In this document: positions 20,908 through 31,849 of the stretch, one piece after another
Numbering within the stretch: position 1 is the first letter of the stretch
Layout: each line of letters opens with the position of its first letter
Assembly: GCA_033557465.1 (NCBI GenBank)
Contig: CM066035.1
Location: forward strand, 918,044,235 to 918,108,234
From: Ichthyophis bannanicus
Taxonomy: Eukaryota; Chordata; Amphibia; Gymnophiona; Ichthyophiidae
Reading direction: 5' to 3'
Length of the DNA stretch: 64,000 nucleotides
Position numbers and translations under genes: made by a program
Notes under the pieces: model-generated
Told to the model about the DNA's origin: nothing
The model's input: only the letters and a program-made list of their open reading frames with translations
The model's database searches: none

Positions 20908-20950
20908 GGTCTCCCTTTTACATATATGGATTAATAAAGTGTTGGTGAGA

Positions 20951-21244
20951 GCTTACACCTGCCTACGTTTTTGTACTGTTTGCTGTTTGCCCGCGTGGCA
21001 GTGTGCTGCCTTTGTGTAGCTAGGGACAGCCAGTTCTACAGAAGTCACATAATTTATATTTATATTGTGGTATTCATCCAAAGAGGATCCCCACCTGCTT
21101 TGCGATTATAACCCTGTAAAAATAAATACTATAATAAAAATACCTTTGGGAATTACAGCCACACACACTAACTTGCATACTGAATGACAAAGTATCTGAA
21201 TGGGAACAGGAACAATGCCACTAAAATATTAACCTCACTGAGAA
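20951..21244. other. No feature recognised
   Basis: AT-rich DNA between the Penelope end and the MIR-like piece. The first part may still be Penelope tail. I see no gene or repeat boundary. Confidence 0.4.
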
Positions 21245-21348
21245 ACAGCAGAGAGGCGAGGTTAAGTGACTTGACCAAAGTCACACAGAAAGCCAGCAAC
21301 AGAGGCAGGACCAAAAGATCTTTTCTGATCCACAGTTCCATGTACTAA
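21245..21348 (-). repeat. MIR/CORE-SINE-like fragment
   Basis: GAGGTTAAGTGACTTGACC followed by AAAGTCACACAG and AGGCAGGACC is the reverse of the typical MIR core. Short and decayed. Confidence 0.55.
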
Positions 21349-21868
21349 TGACAGAACTCCAGCTTTCTACAAAGGAGACTGAAGGAAAAGGGACAAAATG
21401 AAAATTGATTTAAAAGTTGATCGTGTTCCCGGATCTTTTCCAAAACAAATTTATTGCCATCTAAATTAGAAGCTGAAAGCAGTACCTCATATTTGTTGCC
21501 ATGTTTACATTTGCAGCAAGCAAAGGGGATAATAAAATTACCCTCTTCTCTTACTCTGCTAAGAACTCTTCCATTTCTCTTATGCATTGGAGACAATGGA
21601 TGCTTTTGTGATTGCACAGTGACAGAAACTGGCCAGAATCAATTAATCACAAGCTTAGACACATTGTTAACTGAGATTGTTAAATCCCAGAGCTCAGAGT
21701 TGCATTCCCCCCTTATCTACTTTCAGTGGGAGCCTGGGGCCAAGTTCTTCCATGGTTGGAGCAGCAACAGTGCCGAAAGATCTTCCCAATAGTGGTATTG
21801 GTATGGAGGGCAATGGCTGCAGCATTTTTCATAGGTCTGCTCTCTCTACATTAGTGGCACTTCCACCT
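21349..21868. other. Unassigned stretch with a small minus-strand ORF
   Basis: A 90-codon minus-strand frame (21,617-21,345) encodes a peptide with CCKCKHGNKYEV and EKIREHDQLL. It matches no family I recognise. No splice sites or promoter could be tied to it. It may be a chance ORF in old repeat DNA. Confidence 0.25.
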
Positions 21869-21871
21869 CCA

Positions 21872-22099
21872 TACGGTGGAAGAGTAGCCTAATGGTTAAA
21901 GCAACAGCCTAGTACCCAAGAAATCTGTGTTCAAGTCCCACTGCTGCTCCTTGTGACCATGGGCAAATCACTTAACCCTCCATTGCCTCAGGTACAAACT
22001 TAGATTGTAAGCCCTTGGGGGACAAGGAAAATACCTACATACCTGAATGTAACTCACCTTGAATTATCATTGGAAAGGCATGAGCTAAATACTAATTAA
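21872..22099 (+). mobile_element. tRNA-derived SINE
   Basis: Box A-like AGCCTAATGGTTAAAG near 21,885 and box B GTTCAAGTCCC near 21,932 are followed by a MIR-like core (TGGGCAAATCACTTAACCC). The tail has GATTGTAAGCCC and CTGAATGTAACTCACCTTGAA. The A/T-rich tail is broken at 22,100 by the Tc1 element and resumes as TAATAATAAATAAATAAAT at 31,508. Transcribed by RNA polymerase III when active. Confidence 0.8.
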
Positions 22100-22469
22100 T
22101 ATAGTTGTGGCCAACATCATTGGCACCCTTGTAATTCAACCCCTTATTGTCCAATATCCCCTAAAAAAAGTAGCCAGCAAAATGGCTTTGGACTATACAT
22201 GCATGCATATTTCACACATAAAAGAATCAAATAAGACAAGGCCAATTAAAAGAGGAAATAGTATAAAAACTGTAATATTGCCAGGACATGATTATTGGCA
22301 CCCTTATAAACAATTCAAATCAGTCTGAACAGAAGAACCATGTTCCCATTGCAGTAAAATTAAACTACACCTGTGATCAATTGTCAGTACTCACATGATT
22401 TGAATCAACAAATGAATGATGGCTCTAATGTTTAAAATGGCCACATTCACTCCCTGTTCCATGTTCACA

Positions 22470-23221
22470 ATGGTGAAGACAAGAGAGCTGCCTGAGACCA
22501 TCCGAAAAGCCATTATCACCAAACATCCAAACTTCAAAGAGGTACAAAGCCATCTCCAAAGACCTTGGGATTCCTGTGTCTACAGTTTGCAATGTTATTA
22601 AGAGGTATTCTACTCATGGAACTGTCAAGAACCTCCCAGTACATGGTAGGAAGAGGAAAATTAATCCAGGAAGTCTTCGAAAGTTAGTGCAAACTGTTGG
22701 AAAAACACCATGTACAATATCCAAAGAGCTTAAGGCTGACCTGGAGCAATCTGGAGTGGTGGTTTCAATCCGCACCATACGCTGCACACTAAACAAAGAA
22801 AGATTTCATGGGCAAAGGCCAATAAAGATCCCACTGCTCAAAGATGGACATAAAAAGGCACGACTGACCTTTGCCCAAACCTACATTGAGAACCACAATC
22901 CTTCTGGGAAAATCTTCTGTGGACAGATGAAACCAAACTTGAGCTCTTTGGCAATGCAGACCAGTGATACATTTACAGGTGAAGAAATGAAGCTTATAAG
23001 CAAAATACACCCTTCCTACAGTTAAATATGGTGGAAGTTCCATAATGTTGTGGGGCTATTTTGCTGCCTCAAGAACTGGAGGCCTGGAACGTATTACAGA
23101 AATCATGAAGTCAGAGGACTATCAAGGTACTCTGGAGCGAAATGTGCTACCTAGTGTCAAAAAGCTAGGTTTGGGTCGAAGGTCATGGGTCCTCCAGCAG
23201 GACAATGACCCAAAACATACA
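22470..23221 (+). pseudogene. Tc1 transposase, N-terminal and first DDE part
   Basis: Begins near ATGGTGAAGACAAGAGAGCT with the first helix-turn-helix. It continues as VSTVCNVIKRYSTHGTV and HGRKRKI (second HTH and GRPR-like hook), then the DDE domain. The first Asp lies in an L-W-T-D-E-T-K segment near 22,918, readable only in a shifted frame. GGSSIMLWGYF is near 23,031 and QQDNDPKHT (second Asp) near 23,200. Frameshifts near 22,545, 22,915 and 23,015. Confidence 0.87.
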
Positions 23222-23223
23222 TT

Positions 23224-23382
23224 CTCCAGGACCAAGCAGGAAGTCAGTCCTCACATATGGGTGTCATCGGTGCCGATGAAGCCCCAGCGGAGCATTTCCC
23301 CAGCTTTCCATGAAAGCCTTTGGGAATGCTGGCACGCATGCGCGGTTCCCTTCCCACCTAAAGGTGCCATCTTACCTCAGTC
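23224..23382 (+). repeat. DIRS1-A left inverted terminal repeat
   Basis: Reverse complement of 30,832-30,990 (shared from the GTCCTCACATATGGG region to ACCTCAGTC). It lacks the outermost ~30 bp (the CACCTGTAACAGGTG hairpin) present at the right end, which is normal for DIRS1 ITRs of unequal length. Confidence 0.9.
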
Positions 23383-23633
23383 TCTTTTTTTCCGAGAAGC
23401 CCACAGGACGTGTGTCCTGTTCTCCCGGATAAAAGTGATTTTTTTCTTTGGCGATTTTTCGCTATTTTTCTCCGGTTCGACGCTGGTTCCCCTCCCGCCG
23501 GGTTCGGTACACCGGTATCGAGCCCGCTTATTTCTTTTTCGGTTTTTGTCCTTCGTGGCTGGCGTTCGCGCCCCTTTTTCATTTTTCCCTGGAAGGCCGG
23601 TCCTTTGACCTCGCAGGGGCTCTTTTTTCCCCC

Positions 23634-25561
23634 ATGGCTTCCAGTGGTTTCAAAAAGTCTGATCGGTGTAAGAAACTTATGTCTCTCACCGACACACATG
23701 ACTGCTGCCTTCGGTGCCTCGGCCCTGACCACGACCCCAAGTCGTGTGTGCCATGTGGGAAGATGTCTTCCAAGGCATTCAAAAGTCGATAGCATCAGAA
23801 GGAGAGGTTTTTCTTGGACTCTGCCTCCGGCCAGGCCCGGACCTCGTCTGAGGCCTCGACATCTCGGGATTCCGATCCCGAGCACCGTCGAAGCTCCTTG
23901 GAGAGGAGGTCCCCCGACTGGGAATGCAAGAGGAAGAAGCGGCTCACGAGGGCGGCGTCGGAGGAGGTCCCTGGTCCCTCGAGGGCCAGGTCTAAGACCC
24001 CCGACCACCGTCCCGGACCCGTGGACCAAGAGAAGCCTGCCAAAGTTCCTCGTGTGGAGCCGGAGTCTGCTGGACACCTAAGCCCCGTAGTCCTCGTGGA
24101 CTCTCCTCCCAGAGAGCTGACATCGAGCCCGGCGCCGCCAGGGCCCGAGTCAGTGGCTGCTGCATCTCCCGAGCTGAGTCTCAGGATGACAGCCTTGGAG
24201 TGCAGATTGTCTGACTTCATGGAGCAGCAGAGGGCACTGATGGCCAGCCTGTCTGGTGCATCTGCCCCGACCACCGGGACGTCGACTTCGAAGTCAACCC
24301 CGGAGACCGAGCTGATACCCGAGACCCTTGTGGCTTGAAGTCGTCCTCGGTCGAGGTCTCCCTTGACCTCCCGTTCGGGACCGAGGGTGTCGACGCCGGT
24401 GCCCCGGCGTCGGGGCGGGTGCCTCGGGGCCCCGCGGGGTCAGACCCTGACTCCTCCTCGGATGAGTCCGCCTGGGAGACGGAGGACGAGGAGTCTCCCG
24501 ATAATTTTAAGACTCGGTGCGTCCTGTCGGACTCACCGCAGTCTGAGCCCTGGAGTAGATCCTCTCTGCAGGACATTAGGTTCTCGGAGTTCGTCCGGGA
24601 TATGGCCTCTGCCTTGGCTATCCCTGCCGATCCCGAGGAAGAGCCTCGAGCCGAGGAGCTCGATGCTCTACAGTACGACTCTCCCCCGAAGGAGGCCTTT
24701 ACTGTCCTGGTTCCTCCGATGCTGGAACGGCTCCTCTTCCGAATGTGGGAGGCACTGGCCTCGGCGCCGGTTTTGAGCAAGCGAGTCGATTCCATCTATC
24801 GACTCCGCAAAAGCTCTGGTTTCCAGAAGGCACAGCTACCACACCATTCCATGGTTGTGGAATCGGCCATGCATCGTCTGAAGAGCCAGAAGATGCACTC
24901 TGCAGTGCCCCCCGGCAGGGAGGCCCGCAACCTCGATGGCGTCGGCAGAAAGTGCTTCCAGGGGTCTATGCTTGCTTGCCATGTCCAGTCGTACCAGCTG
25001 TACATGGGCATGTACTTGCGAGACCTGGCCAAGGAATTGGCCGGATTCTCTGCTGGTCTCTCCGGGGAACCCTTGCAGAGATTTAAGACCTTGTCCTCGG
25101 GGATTCGGGAATGCTCAAAGTTCATTTCCCACACCGCCTACGATGGCTTCGAGGCTTCGGCCCGAGTTGCGGCTGCCAGCATCGCGGCTCGACGCCAGGT
25201 GTGGCTGCAGTCATCGGACCTCGAGCCATGGGTTCAGGACAAGTTGGTCGATGTCCCCAGCCGAGGTGAGAACCTTTTTGGCAAACCCGTGACCGAGAAG
25301 GCCACTCAGCTCGAGACCGAGCACCTTACCCGGACAAGGCTGTCGAGGAAGACCTCTGCCCATTCACATAAAAAGAAGGGCTTGGGTAAAAAGTCCTTTT
25401 ACCCAAGGAAGGGCACTGCCTACAAACAGTACCCTCAATATCAGGCTGCCCAAGCTGCCCCCCAGGGTCAGCAAGCCAAGGGCCAGGGTAATGGGCCCCA
25501 AAGGCAGAGGACCCCCAAGCCTTCTGCTCCTGCTTCCACTCAGCAGGGTGGGGGTTTTTGA
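23634..25561 (+). pseudogene. DIRS1-A Gag-like protein
   Basis: ATG at 23,634 opens a protein with a Cys-rich N-terminal motif (CCLRC, 12 residues, CVPC near 23,703-23,755) and a stop at 23,788. It is followed by Ser/Pro/Arg-rich frames (23,814-24,338) and a longer frame (24,335-25,561). The conserved part contains YDSPPKEAF (about 24,672), MLERLLFRMWE and YRLRKSSGFQKAQLPHHS. Its end is basic and Gln-rich (KKGLGKKSFYPRKG). The same conserved part is found in DIRS1-B at 59,912-59,040. It probably forms the particle; assigned by position and homology between copies. Confidence 0.78.
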
Positions 25562-26136
25562 CTCCTTGAGCGTAGCCACTCTGTCCCTGCTTTCCCAGCC
25601 CTGCACAGGCGGTCACCTTGTACTCTTTGCCCACCAGTGGCCTCACATTACCACCAACAGTTGGGTGCTGGACATAGTCCAAAAGGGCTATGCCCTGCAT
25701 TTTCATCAACTGCCTCCTCCTTACTTCCCAGGGGAGCCCTTGAGGCCTCCCCTGCACACAGACCTTCTCCTTCGAGAGCTCCAAGGTCTGTTGGTGGACA
25801 GGGCGGTGGAGCCTGTGCCTCCCCACTTGCAAGGTCACAGATTCTACTCCAGGTATTTCCTGGTACCCAAAAAGGACCGGTGGCCTTCGACCCATTCTGG
25901 ACCTCAGGAACCTCAACAAGTTCCTAGAGAAAGAAAAGTTCAAGATGCTTACTCTTGGAACACTTCTGCCCTACCTCCAGCAGGGAGATTGGCTATGCTC
26001 CTTAGATCTAAAGGATGCATACACTCACATCCTCATTCATCCAGACCACAGAAAGTACCTCAGGTTCATTGTGGGAGGAAACCATTATCAGTACAGAGTA
26101 CTACCTTTTGGCCTGACCTCCGCTCCCAGGGTCTTT
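25562..26136 (+). pseudogene. DIRS1-A reverse transcriptase, N-terminal part
   Basis: Frames between 25,562 and 26,136 carry the DIRS RT: ILDLRNLNKFL near 25,900, DWLCSLDLKDAYTHILIHP near 25,990 (first catalytic Asp), YQYRVLPFGL near 26,090 and SAPRVF at the break. A frameshift lies near 25,870. The L2 insertion begins at 26,137 and the protein resumes at 28,161. Confidence 0.88.
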
Positions 26137-28160
26137 ATGTTTATGTTTATTTAAAACTTGTTATACCGCCCAACACCATAGGCACCTGAGCGGTTTACAA
26201 TAAAACTTTAAACAATTTAAAAATGAGGCTGCAAGAAAGGAAAGGAAAAGGAACGCCAATTAAAACAATAGAAAAGGAAAGGAAAGAAGGAAGAAAGCAA
26301 TACAGAATAGCAATTACAATATAACATCATGGGACGGGGAGGGAGGTGGAAAACGAGGATGGGAGGTCAAATGCTAGGTGGAAAAGGTGAGTTTTAAGTT
26401 GGGTTTTGAAAGACTGGTAGGATTCTTCTGCATGGAGCGGGGGGGGGGAGCGAGTTCCAAAGGCTTGGGGCCAGAAAATAGAAGGCAGAGGATCGGGTAG
26501 AGACAAGACGGGCCTGGGAGGGGGAGGGAAGAGACATCTGATTTGTGTGAATAGAACGAAGCAGACGATGAAGGGTACGAAAGCGTATCTGATCAGCAAG
26601 ATAGGAGGGGGTGCCAGTGCGAACAGCCTTGTGCGCAAGGATAAGAATTTTATATTGAACACGAAAAGAGACAGGTAACCAATGGTGATGAAGAAGAAGA
26701 GGGGTGACATGATCGAAACGAGAGGCGTAAGTTAGAAGACGGATAGCAGTATTTTGGACACGCTGAAGACGAGACAACTGAGATTGGGGGAGACCAGCCA
26801 GGGAAACGTTACTATGGTCCAGACGAGACACCACCAGGGAAAGAAGAAGAGTAGCCAGAGCAGAAGAAGAAAGAAAAGGGCAGACAGCTCGGAGCTGCCT
26901 AAGGGAGAAAAAAGAGCACTGAACGATGGAAGAAATATGCGCCGTGAAGGAGAGAGAAGAATCAAGGGTAACACCCAGGTAACGGAGTGAGGAGACAAGA
27001 GGAATGGACTGGGAGGAAAGGGAAGGGGCACAGGTGGGGGGGGGGGACTCCCAAGCGTGAACCAAATAGCAAAGGATTTAGCAGGGTTCACGTGAAGGAA
27101 ATTGGAAGAAAACCATGAAGCAATGGCAGTAAGGCAGTGATTAAGAGGGGTAATGTCAGGTGAGAGAGAGTCTGTATGAAGCAAGAGAAAAATGTTGTCT
27201 GCATAATAGTACGCAGAGATGCCGAACTGTTGGATTAAAAGGGCAAGAGGAGCTAGGAAAACATTAAAGAGAAGGGGAGCAAGGACAGATCCTTGAGGAA
27301 CCCCACATGTGAGGGAAGTGGGGGCAGAAGAGGAGGACCCAGCCACTACAGAAAAGGAGCGACAGGAAAGAAAGGAGTGAAACCACTGAAGAACCATACC
27401 AGAAAGACCTGCTTCCCGAAGACGAGTGAGGAGAGTGCGGTGATCCACTAAATCAAAAGCTGCAGAAAGGTCAAGGGAGACAGCTAGAGTAAAAAGACCA
27501 CGATCGTGAGCAGCGTGAAGTTCGTTAAGAAGTGAAAGGAGGACAGTTTCAGTGCTGTGACCGGGACGAAAACCTGATTGCCGGGGATGGAGAGTGAGGG
27601 AGGCTTCAAGATGAGAGGAAAGTTGATTAAAGACCAGCTTCTCAAGAAATTTAGAGAGAAAGGAAAGATTGGAAATAGGACGCCAGCTAGAAAGAACAGA
27701 GGGATCAGAAGAACGGGACTTTAGAATGGGACGAACGACAGCATGTTTCCAGCTTGATGGAAAAGTGCCAGAGGACAAACTGGAATTGAACATAGAAAGG
27801 ATGTAGGGAGAAAGAGCTAGTGCGGGTTCCAGGAGCCAGGGAGACGGAATAGGATCAGTCGAGCAGGTGGTTTTACGAATGGAAAGGAAAGTATTTTGAA
27901 GATTACTGGGAGTTATCGTCTCAGAGGATGACCAAGAGTGAGACAGAGCAGGAGTGGAGCAGGATGGGGAATGAAGGGGCGGGGGGGAAAGCACAGCAGG
28001 AGGGGAAAGGGGTGGGGACACGAGGGGAAAGACTGAAGGAGGGTGTCGACCTTGGCAACAAAAAAGGAGGCGAGAGAGGAAGGATCCGGAAGGGAGGATG
28101 CAGGAGGAGGGGAAGGGGAAGGAGTAGAGTGAGACGCAGTGAAAGAATGTAGGATGGAGT
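26137..28160 (-). mobile_element. L2-clade LINE (5'-truncated) inside DIRS1-A
   Basis: Minus strand. The RT runs from about 28,150: WRPISNLSFLSKFLEK near 27,690, LDLSAAFDLVDH near 27,460, GVPQGSVLAPLLFN near 27,290, YYADNIFLLL near 27,200 (second Asp of YADD changed to Asn). The C-terminal region follows (LRYLGVTLDSSLSF near 26,985, PLLLHHHWLPV near 26,690, SLWNSLPP near 26,440). The 3' tail with GTAAACCGCTC and (ATAAAC)n is at 26,200-26,137. No clear target duplication. Fairly young, because most of the RT is in one frame. Confidence 0.9.
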
Positions 28161-29480
28161 ACAAGTGCCTGGCAGTGGTTGCGGCCTACCTGAGAAATCA
28201 AGGCACCTTTGTCTTTCCCTATCTGGACGACTGGATCATCAGGGGTCAGACGTCCCTGGAGGCCAGACAAGCCACCCTTAGAACCATTGCTCTGCTTCAA
28301 AACGTGGGCTTTGTCATAAACTTCACAAAGTCCACTTTGCTCCCCTCCCAGAACTTGGAGTTCATAGGGGCAAGGTTGGATTCTCAACTGGCAAAGGCAT
28401 TCTTGCCAGCAGACAGGGCTCAAAGACTGATGGATGTGGCCAAACAGTTTCTAAACAGGTCCCTGGTCTCCACCAGACTCTGCCTCAGGCTTCTGGGCCA
28501 CATGGCTTCGACAGTGCATGTGACTCCCAATGCAAGGATCCATATGAGGCCTGCACAGTGGTGCCTTCGGACTCAGGCCGCCTAAGAGACAGGATAAGGG
28601 TGTCCAGACCCCTTTTGGCCTCCCTCAGCTGGTGGCTACATCCACCCAATCTGCTGAAGGGGATGCCCTTCCAAATGCCAGAATACTCGGTGGTCCTCAC
28701 CACCGATGCCTCTCTGCAGGGCTGGGGTGCTCATTGTCTGGACAAGTGCACTCAAGGCCTCTGGTCTCCCTGTGAGGCAGCCCAAGAGATCAATCTCCTA
28801 GAACTTCGAGCTATCCGCTTAGCTCTCAAGGCTTTTTCTCCGGTCCTAGCTCACCGCTCAGTCTTGATTCAAACAGACAACCAGGTAGCCATGTTTTATG
28901 TGAACAAACAGGGCGGGACTGGGTCAAGGCACCTTTGTCGGGAGACTCAAGACCTTTGTTCCTTTGCCCTAAAGCACAACATGCTTCTCAAGGCGGTGTA
29001 CCTTCCAGACCAGGAAAACTGCCTGGCCGACCGGTTGAGCAGAATTCTGCAGCACCACGAGTGGCAGCTGCATCCCTTGGTCGTTCAGAAGATCTTCCTG
29101 AAGTGGGGTCTCCCTTGGATAGATCTCTTTGCCAGTCCGCTGAACAAGCAACTGCCCAAGTTCTGCTCCAGGCAACCACATCCTTTGAGGATAGCACCAG
29201 ATGCTTTTCTGATGTCCTGGTCTCAGGGCCTCCTGTATGTGTTTCCTCCCACGCCCTTGGTGGCCCGAACTCTTTTCAAGACTCTTCAGGACAAGGCCTC
29301 GGTCCTGCTGGTAGCTCCCAGGTGGCCGAGGCAGCCTTGGTTTCCACTTCTGCTTCAATTGGCAGTGGATTCCCCACTACCTCTGGGGTTGCAGCCCGAC
29401 CTTCTCTCACAGGAGCAGGGTTCCCTTCTGCACCCCAATCTCAAAGCTCTCAATTTGATGGCCTGGAGGCTGCAAGGGTA
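28161..29480 (+). pseudogene. DIRS1-A RT C-terminal part and RNase H
   Basis: Resumes at KCLAVVAAYL. The catalytic FPYLDDWII is near 28,215, then STLLPSQNLEFIGARLD. RNase H follows in frame from 28,558 with LTTDASLQGWG near 28,697, NLLELRAIRLAL near 28,790, IQTDNQVAMFYVNKQGG near 28,866, and LPDQENCLADRLSR near 29,002. The region after it, with DLFASPLNKQLPKFCSR, is DIRS-specific. There is one frame change near 28,580. Catalytic residues are kept. Confidence 0.9.
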
Positions 29481-30516
29481 GTTTTGGCTCCCTGGGGCCT
29501 GCCTCAGGAAGTTGAGGAGGTTGTCCTAGCCTCTAGGAAACAGTCCACTAGGAAAACCTATGCCCTCAAATGGAAGAGGTTTTCTGTGTGGTGTCAGCTT
29601 CGTACAGAGGATCCTTTCTCCTGTACTGTGCCAGTAGTGCTTCAGTACCTACTGCACTTATCAAATCAGGGACTTAAGTCCAATTCTGTTTGGGTCCACC
29701 TCTCAGCTCTAGCAGCTCACCACTCACTGGTGGAGGGAAATTCTCTGTCAGGTCACCCCTTGGTGTCCCGCTTTCTCAGGGGCTTGCTTTTGCTCAAGCC
29801 CCCCATCTTTCCTCCTGCTCCTGAGTGGGAGCTGAATGTGGTCTTGCAGCAACTGACTCGCCCACCCTTTGAGCCGATGGCTACTTGACCTCTACGCTTC
29901 CTTTCCTGGAAGACTCTCTTCCTGATAGCCCTCACCTCGGCTAGGCGGGTGAGTGAGCTTCAGGCCCTGGTCTGTGATAGACCTTACACCAGGATTTATA
30001 GGAACAGGGTAGTCCTTAGGACTCATCCAAAGTTCCTCCCTAAAGTTGTCTCCTCTTTCCACCTCAACCAGGAGGTGGTTCTTCCAACAGTCTTCCCTAG
30101 GCCTCATGCTAGCCAGGCTGAAGCAGTCCTGCATACCCTGGACTGTAGGAGGGCCTTATCCTTCTACCTTGACCGTACGCAGGGACATAGAAGGGCTACT
30201 CAGCTCTTCGTCTCCTTTGACCCCAATAAGTTGGGGTTGGCTGTGTCCAAGCGTACCTTGTCCATCTGGGTGGCGACTGTATCACCTGGGCTTACAAGGC
30301 GGCTGACCTTCCTTTGCAGGGTAGGGTCACGGCCCATCGTGTCAGGGCAATGGCTGCCTCAGTGGCTCATCTCCGCTCTGTGCCCTTGGTAGACATCTGC
30401 AGGGCTGCAACTTGGTCTTCAAGCCAGACCTTTGCGGCTCATTACTGTCTGGAGAGGGAGTCCCATAGGGACAGTGCTTTTGGCCAAGCAGTACTCCGGA
30501 ATCTCTTTGAGGTTTA
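29480..30516 (+). pseudogene. DIRS1-A tyrosine recombinase
   Basis: Starts with RKQSTRKTYALKWKRF near 29,530. The box-A Arg is in LTSARRVSELQAL near 29,935. The HxxR box is in VTAHRVRAMAASVAH near 30,327, then ATWSSSQTFAAHYCLE with the Trp and nucleophile Tyr near 30,415-30,450. A TGA at 29,886 and frame changes near 30,290-30,330 break it. It mediates integration of the circular DNA form. Confidence 0.88.
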
Positions 30517-30650
30517 GGCAACTCCTGCCCTCCTGCCCTCTGTTGGGCTACTGGTGGAGGTTGTGTCCTTGAAAAGCCTTTCTTTGATGCTGTGACTAGA
30601 GGGAGTTCTCTTGTTCAGCCTGGGTTCCTGGTAGCCCAGAGCTAGGGAGT

Positions 30651-30750
30651 CACCCATATGTGAGGACTGACTTCCTGCTTGGTCCTGGAGAAAGAGTAGC
30701 TACTCACCTGTAACAGGTGTTCTCCAGGAGCAGCAGGAATCAGTCCTCAC
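30651..30750 (+). repeat. DIRS1-A internal complementary region
   Basis: 30,651-30,690 is the reverse complement of the left end of the element, and 30,691-30,750 is the reverse complement of the right end. Joined here they mirror a left-end/right-end junction. In the DIRS1 model this region templates completion of the termini and circularisation. Confidence 0.88.
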
Positions 30751-30831
30751 AATCCTCCCTCCTCCCCTTGGAGTTGCAGTTGTACATAGTTTGTTTTACA
30801 TTTTTGTGTGCTGTTCTTAGCTATGTCATTT

Positions 30832-31017
30832 GACTGAGGTAAGATGGCACCTTTAGGTGGGAAGGGAAACGCGCATGCGTGCCAGCATTCCCAAAAGCTT
30901 TCATGGAAAGCTGGGGAAATGCTCCGCTGGGGCTTCATCGGCACCAATGACACCCATATGTGAGGACTGATTCCTGCTGCTCCTGGAGAACACCTGTTAC
31001 AGGTGAGTAACTACTCT
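30832..31017 (+). repeat. DIRS1-A right inverted terminal repeat
   Basis: Inverted copy of the left repeat plus the terminal extension containing the CACCTGTTACAGGTG palindrome. Ends ACTACTCTTT against the Tc1 sequence. Confidence 0.9.
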
Positions 31018-31190
31018 TTAAAATGTACAAAAGAATGGTTAAAAAGGAACCAATGCACTGTTCTAAACTGGACAGCAATGAGTCCTGATTTCAATCCAAT
31101 TGAGAACCTTTGGAAAGAGCTAAAATCTGCCACTGGTAAAAGGAATCCTGGAAACATTCATGAGCTGGAACAAATCACAGTTGAAGAGTG
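31018..31190 (+). pseudogene. Tc1 transposase, C-terminal part
   Basis: Continues the transposase after the DIRS1 insertion: the TKEWLKRN segment, then MSPDFNPIENLWKELK (third acidic residue of the DDE triad). It stops at 31,189. It shows that the DIRS1 element landed between the second and third catalytic residues. Confidence 0.88.
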
Positions 31191-31849
31191 ATAGAAACTC
31201 CAGCAGACAGATGTACAAAACCTATAGATGTCTACAAGAAACGTTTGGAGGCTGTCATCACTGCCAAGGGTTGTGCACCCAAATATTAAATGAAGGGTGT
31301 CTTTAATCCTGTCCAGATCATATTTTGTTTTTGTCTCAGAAATTACTATGTCTAAGTTGCACAGACATCTGTTTATTTTGCTGTGTACCTTTGAACATAC
31401 TATTAAAATATTATGATGACATACCTTTGAAATATTTCCAATTATTTCTCGATAATATACACAACATACGTAAAATGCAAGGGTGCCAATAATGTTGACC
31501 ACAACAGTATAATAATAATAAATAAATAAATCTCAGGGTACTGTCAGTATTACAACTGCTGTCATAGGTTATGCAGATCCTATCTTTACTACTTTTGTGG
31601 TGTTGGGGGCCAAAGGCCACAACAATCATTGGGGCTGTGAAGCGTGATCCGGTGTCGCTAGTAGAGAAGTGATGCTTACTACCACTGGGGAAGAAGAGTA
31701 TAAAAATGCCCTTGGAAGCCCACCAGCAATAAAATTCAAAGAAATTTAAGAAATTTAAAGAGCTGTCCCGAAGCTTAAGCCTGTGGTAAGGTCTAAAGTG
31801 TATATAATCTTTCCATTTTTAGTCAGTGTTGAAACTAAGACTTCTAATC

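Larger units (their letters stand above)
1258..20950 (-). mobile_element. Penelope-like element with inverted arms (host of both Ngaros)
   Basis: The coding strand is minus. RT lies at 18,840-17,001 and the GIY-YIG endonuclease at 10,188-9,479, and the reading frame is continuous across the Ngaro-R insertion. Outside the coding region are two arms in inverted orientation: 9,243-7,705 continuing at 1,399-1,258, and 18,867-20,545 and beyond. PLEs commonly carry terminal copies in inverted or tandem arrangement and hammerhead ribozymes; both fit here. The 5' end of the coding copy joins the inverted arm at a short perfect hairpin (18,824-18,859). Frameshifts and the Ngaro insertions make it inactive. 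Confidence 0.88.
23222..31017 (+). mobile_element. DIRS1-like retrotransposon, copy A
   Basis: Inverted terminal repeats (23,224-23,382 and 30,832-31,017) flank gag (23,634-25,561), RT/RNase H (25,562-29,480, split by an L2) and tyrosine recombinase (29,480-30,516). An internal complementary region (30,651-30,750) follows. These are the defining features of DIRS1 as opposed to Ngaro. It sits inside a Tc1 transposase with T nucleotides shared at the ends and no longer duplication. Stops and the L2 insertion make it inactive. Confidence 0.92.
22102..31507 (+). mobile_element. Tc1-like DNA transposon, split by a DIRS1 element
   Basis: The ends (GTTGTGGCCAACATCATTGG near 22,104, and the matching inverted sequence ending at 31,507) form ~30-bp inverted repeats flanked by TA at 22,100-22,101 and 31,508-31,509, the Tc1/mariner target duplication. 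The transposase runs 22,470-23,221 and 31,018-31,190, with the DIRS1 element in between. Inactive. Confidence 0.88.

Noticed and set aside
21872..21945. Genuine tRNA gene
   Set aside because: Box A and B are present, but the cloverleaf is not complete and the sequence continues into a SINE core and tail. The same holds for 48,310-48,388 and 61,540-61,604.
26732..28423. Single 563-codon minus gene
   Set aside because: It is the L2 RT frame fused at both sides to chance frames, including antisense of the DIRS1 RT.
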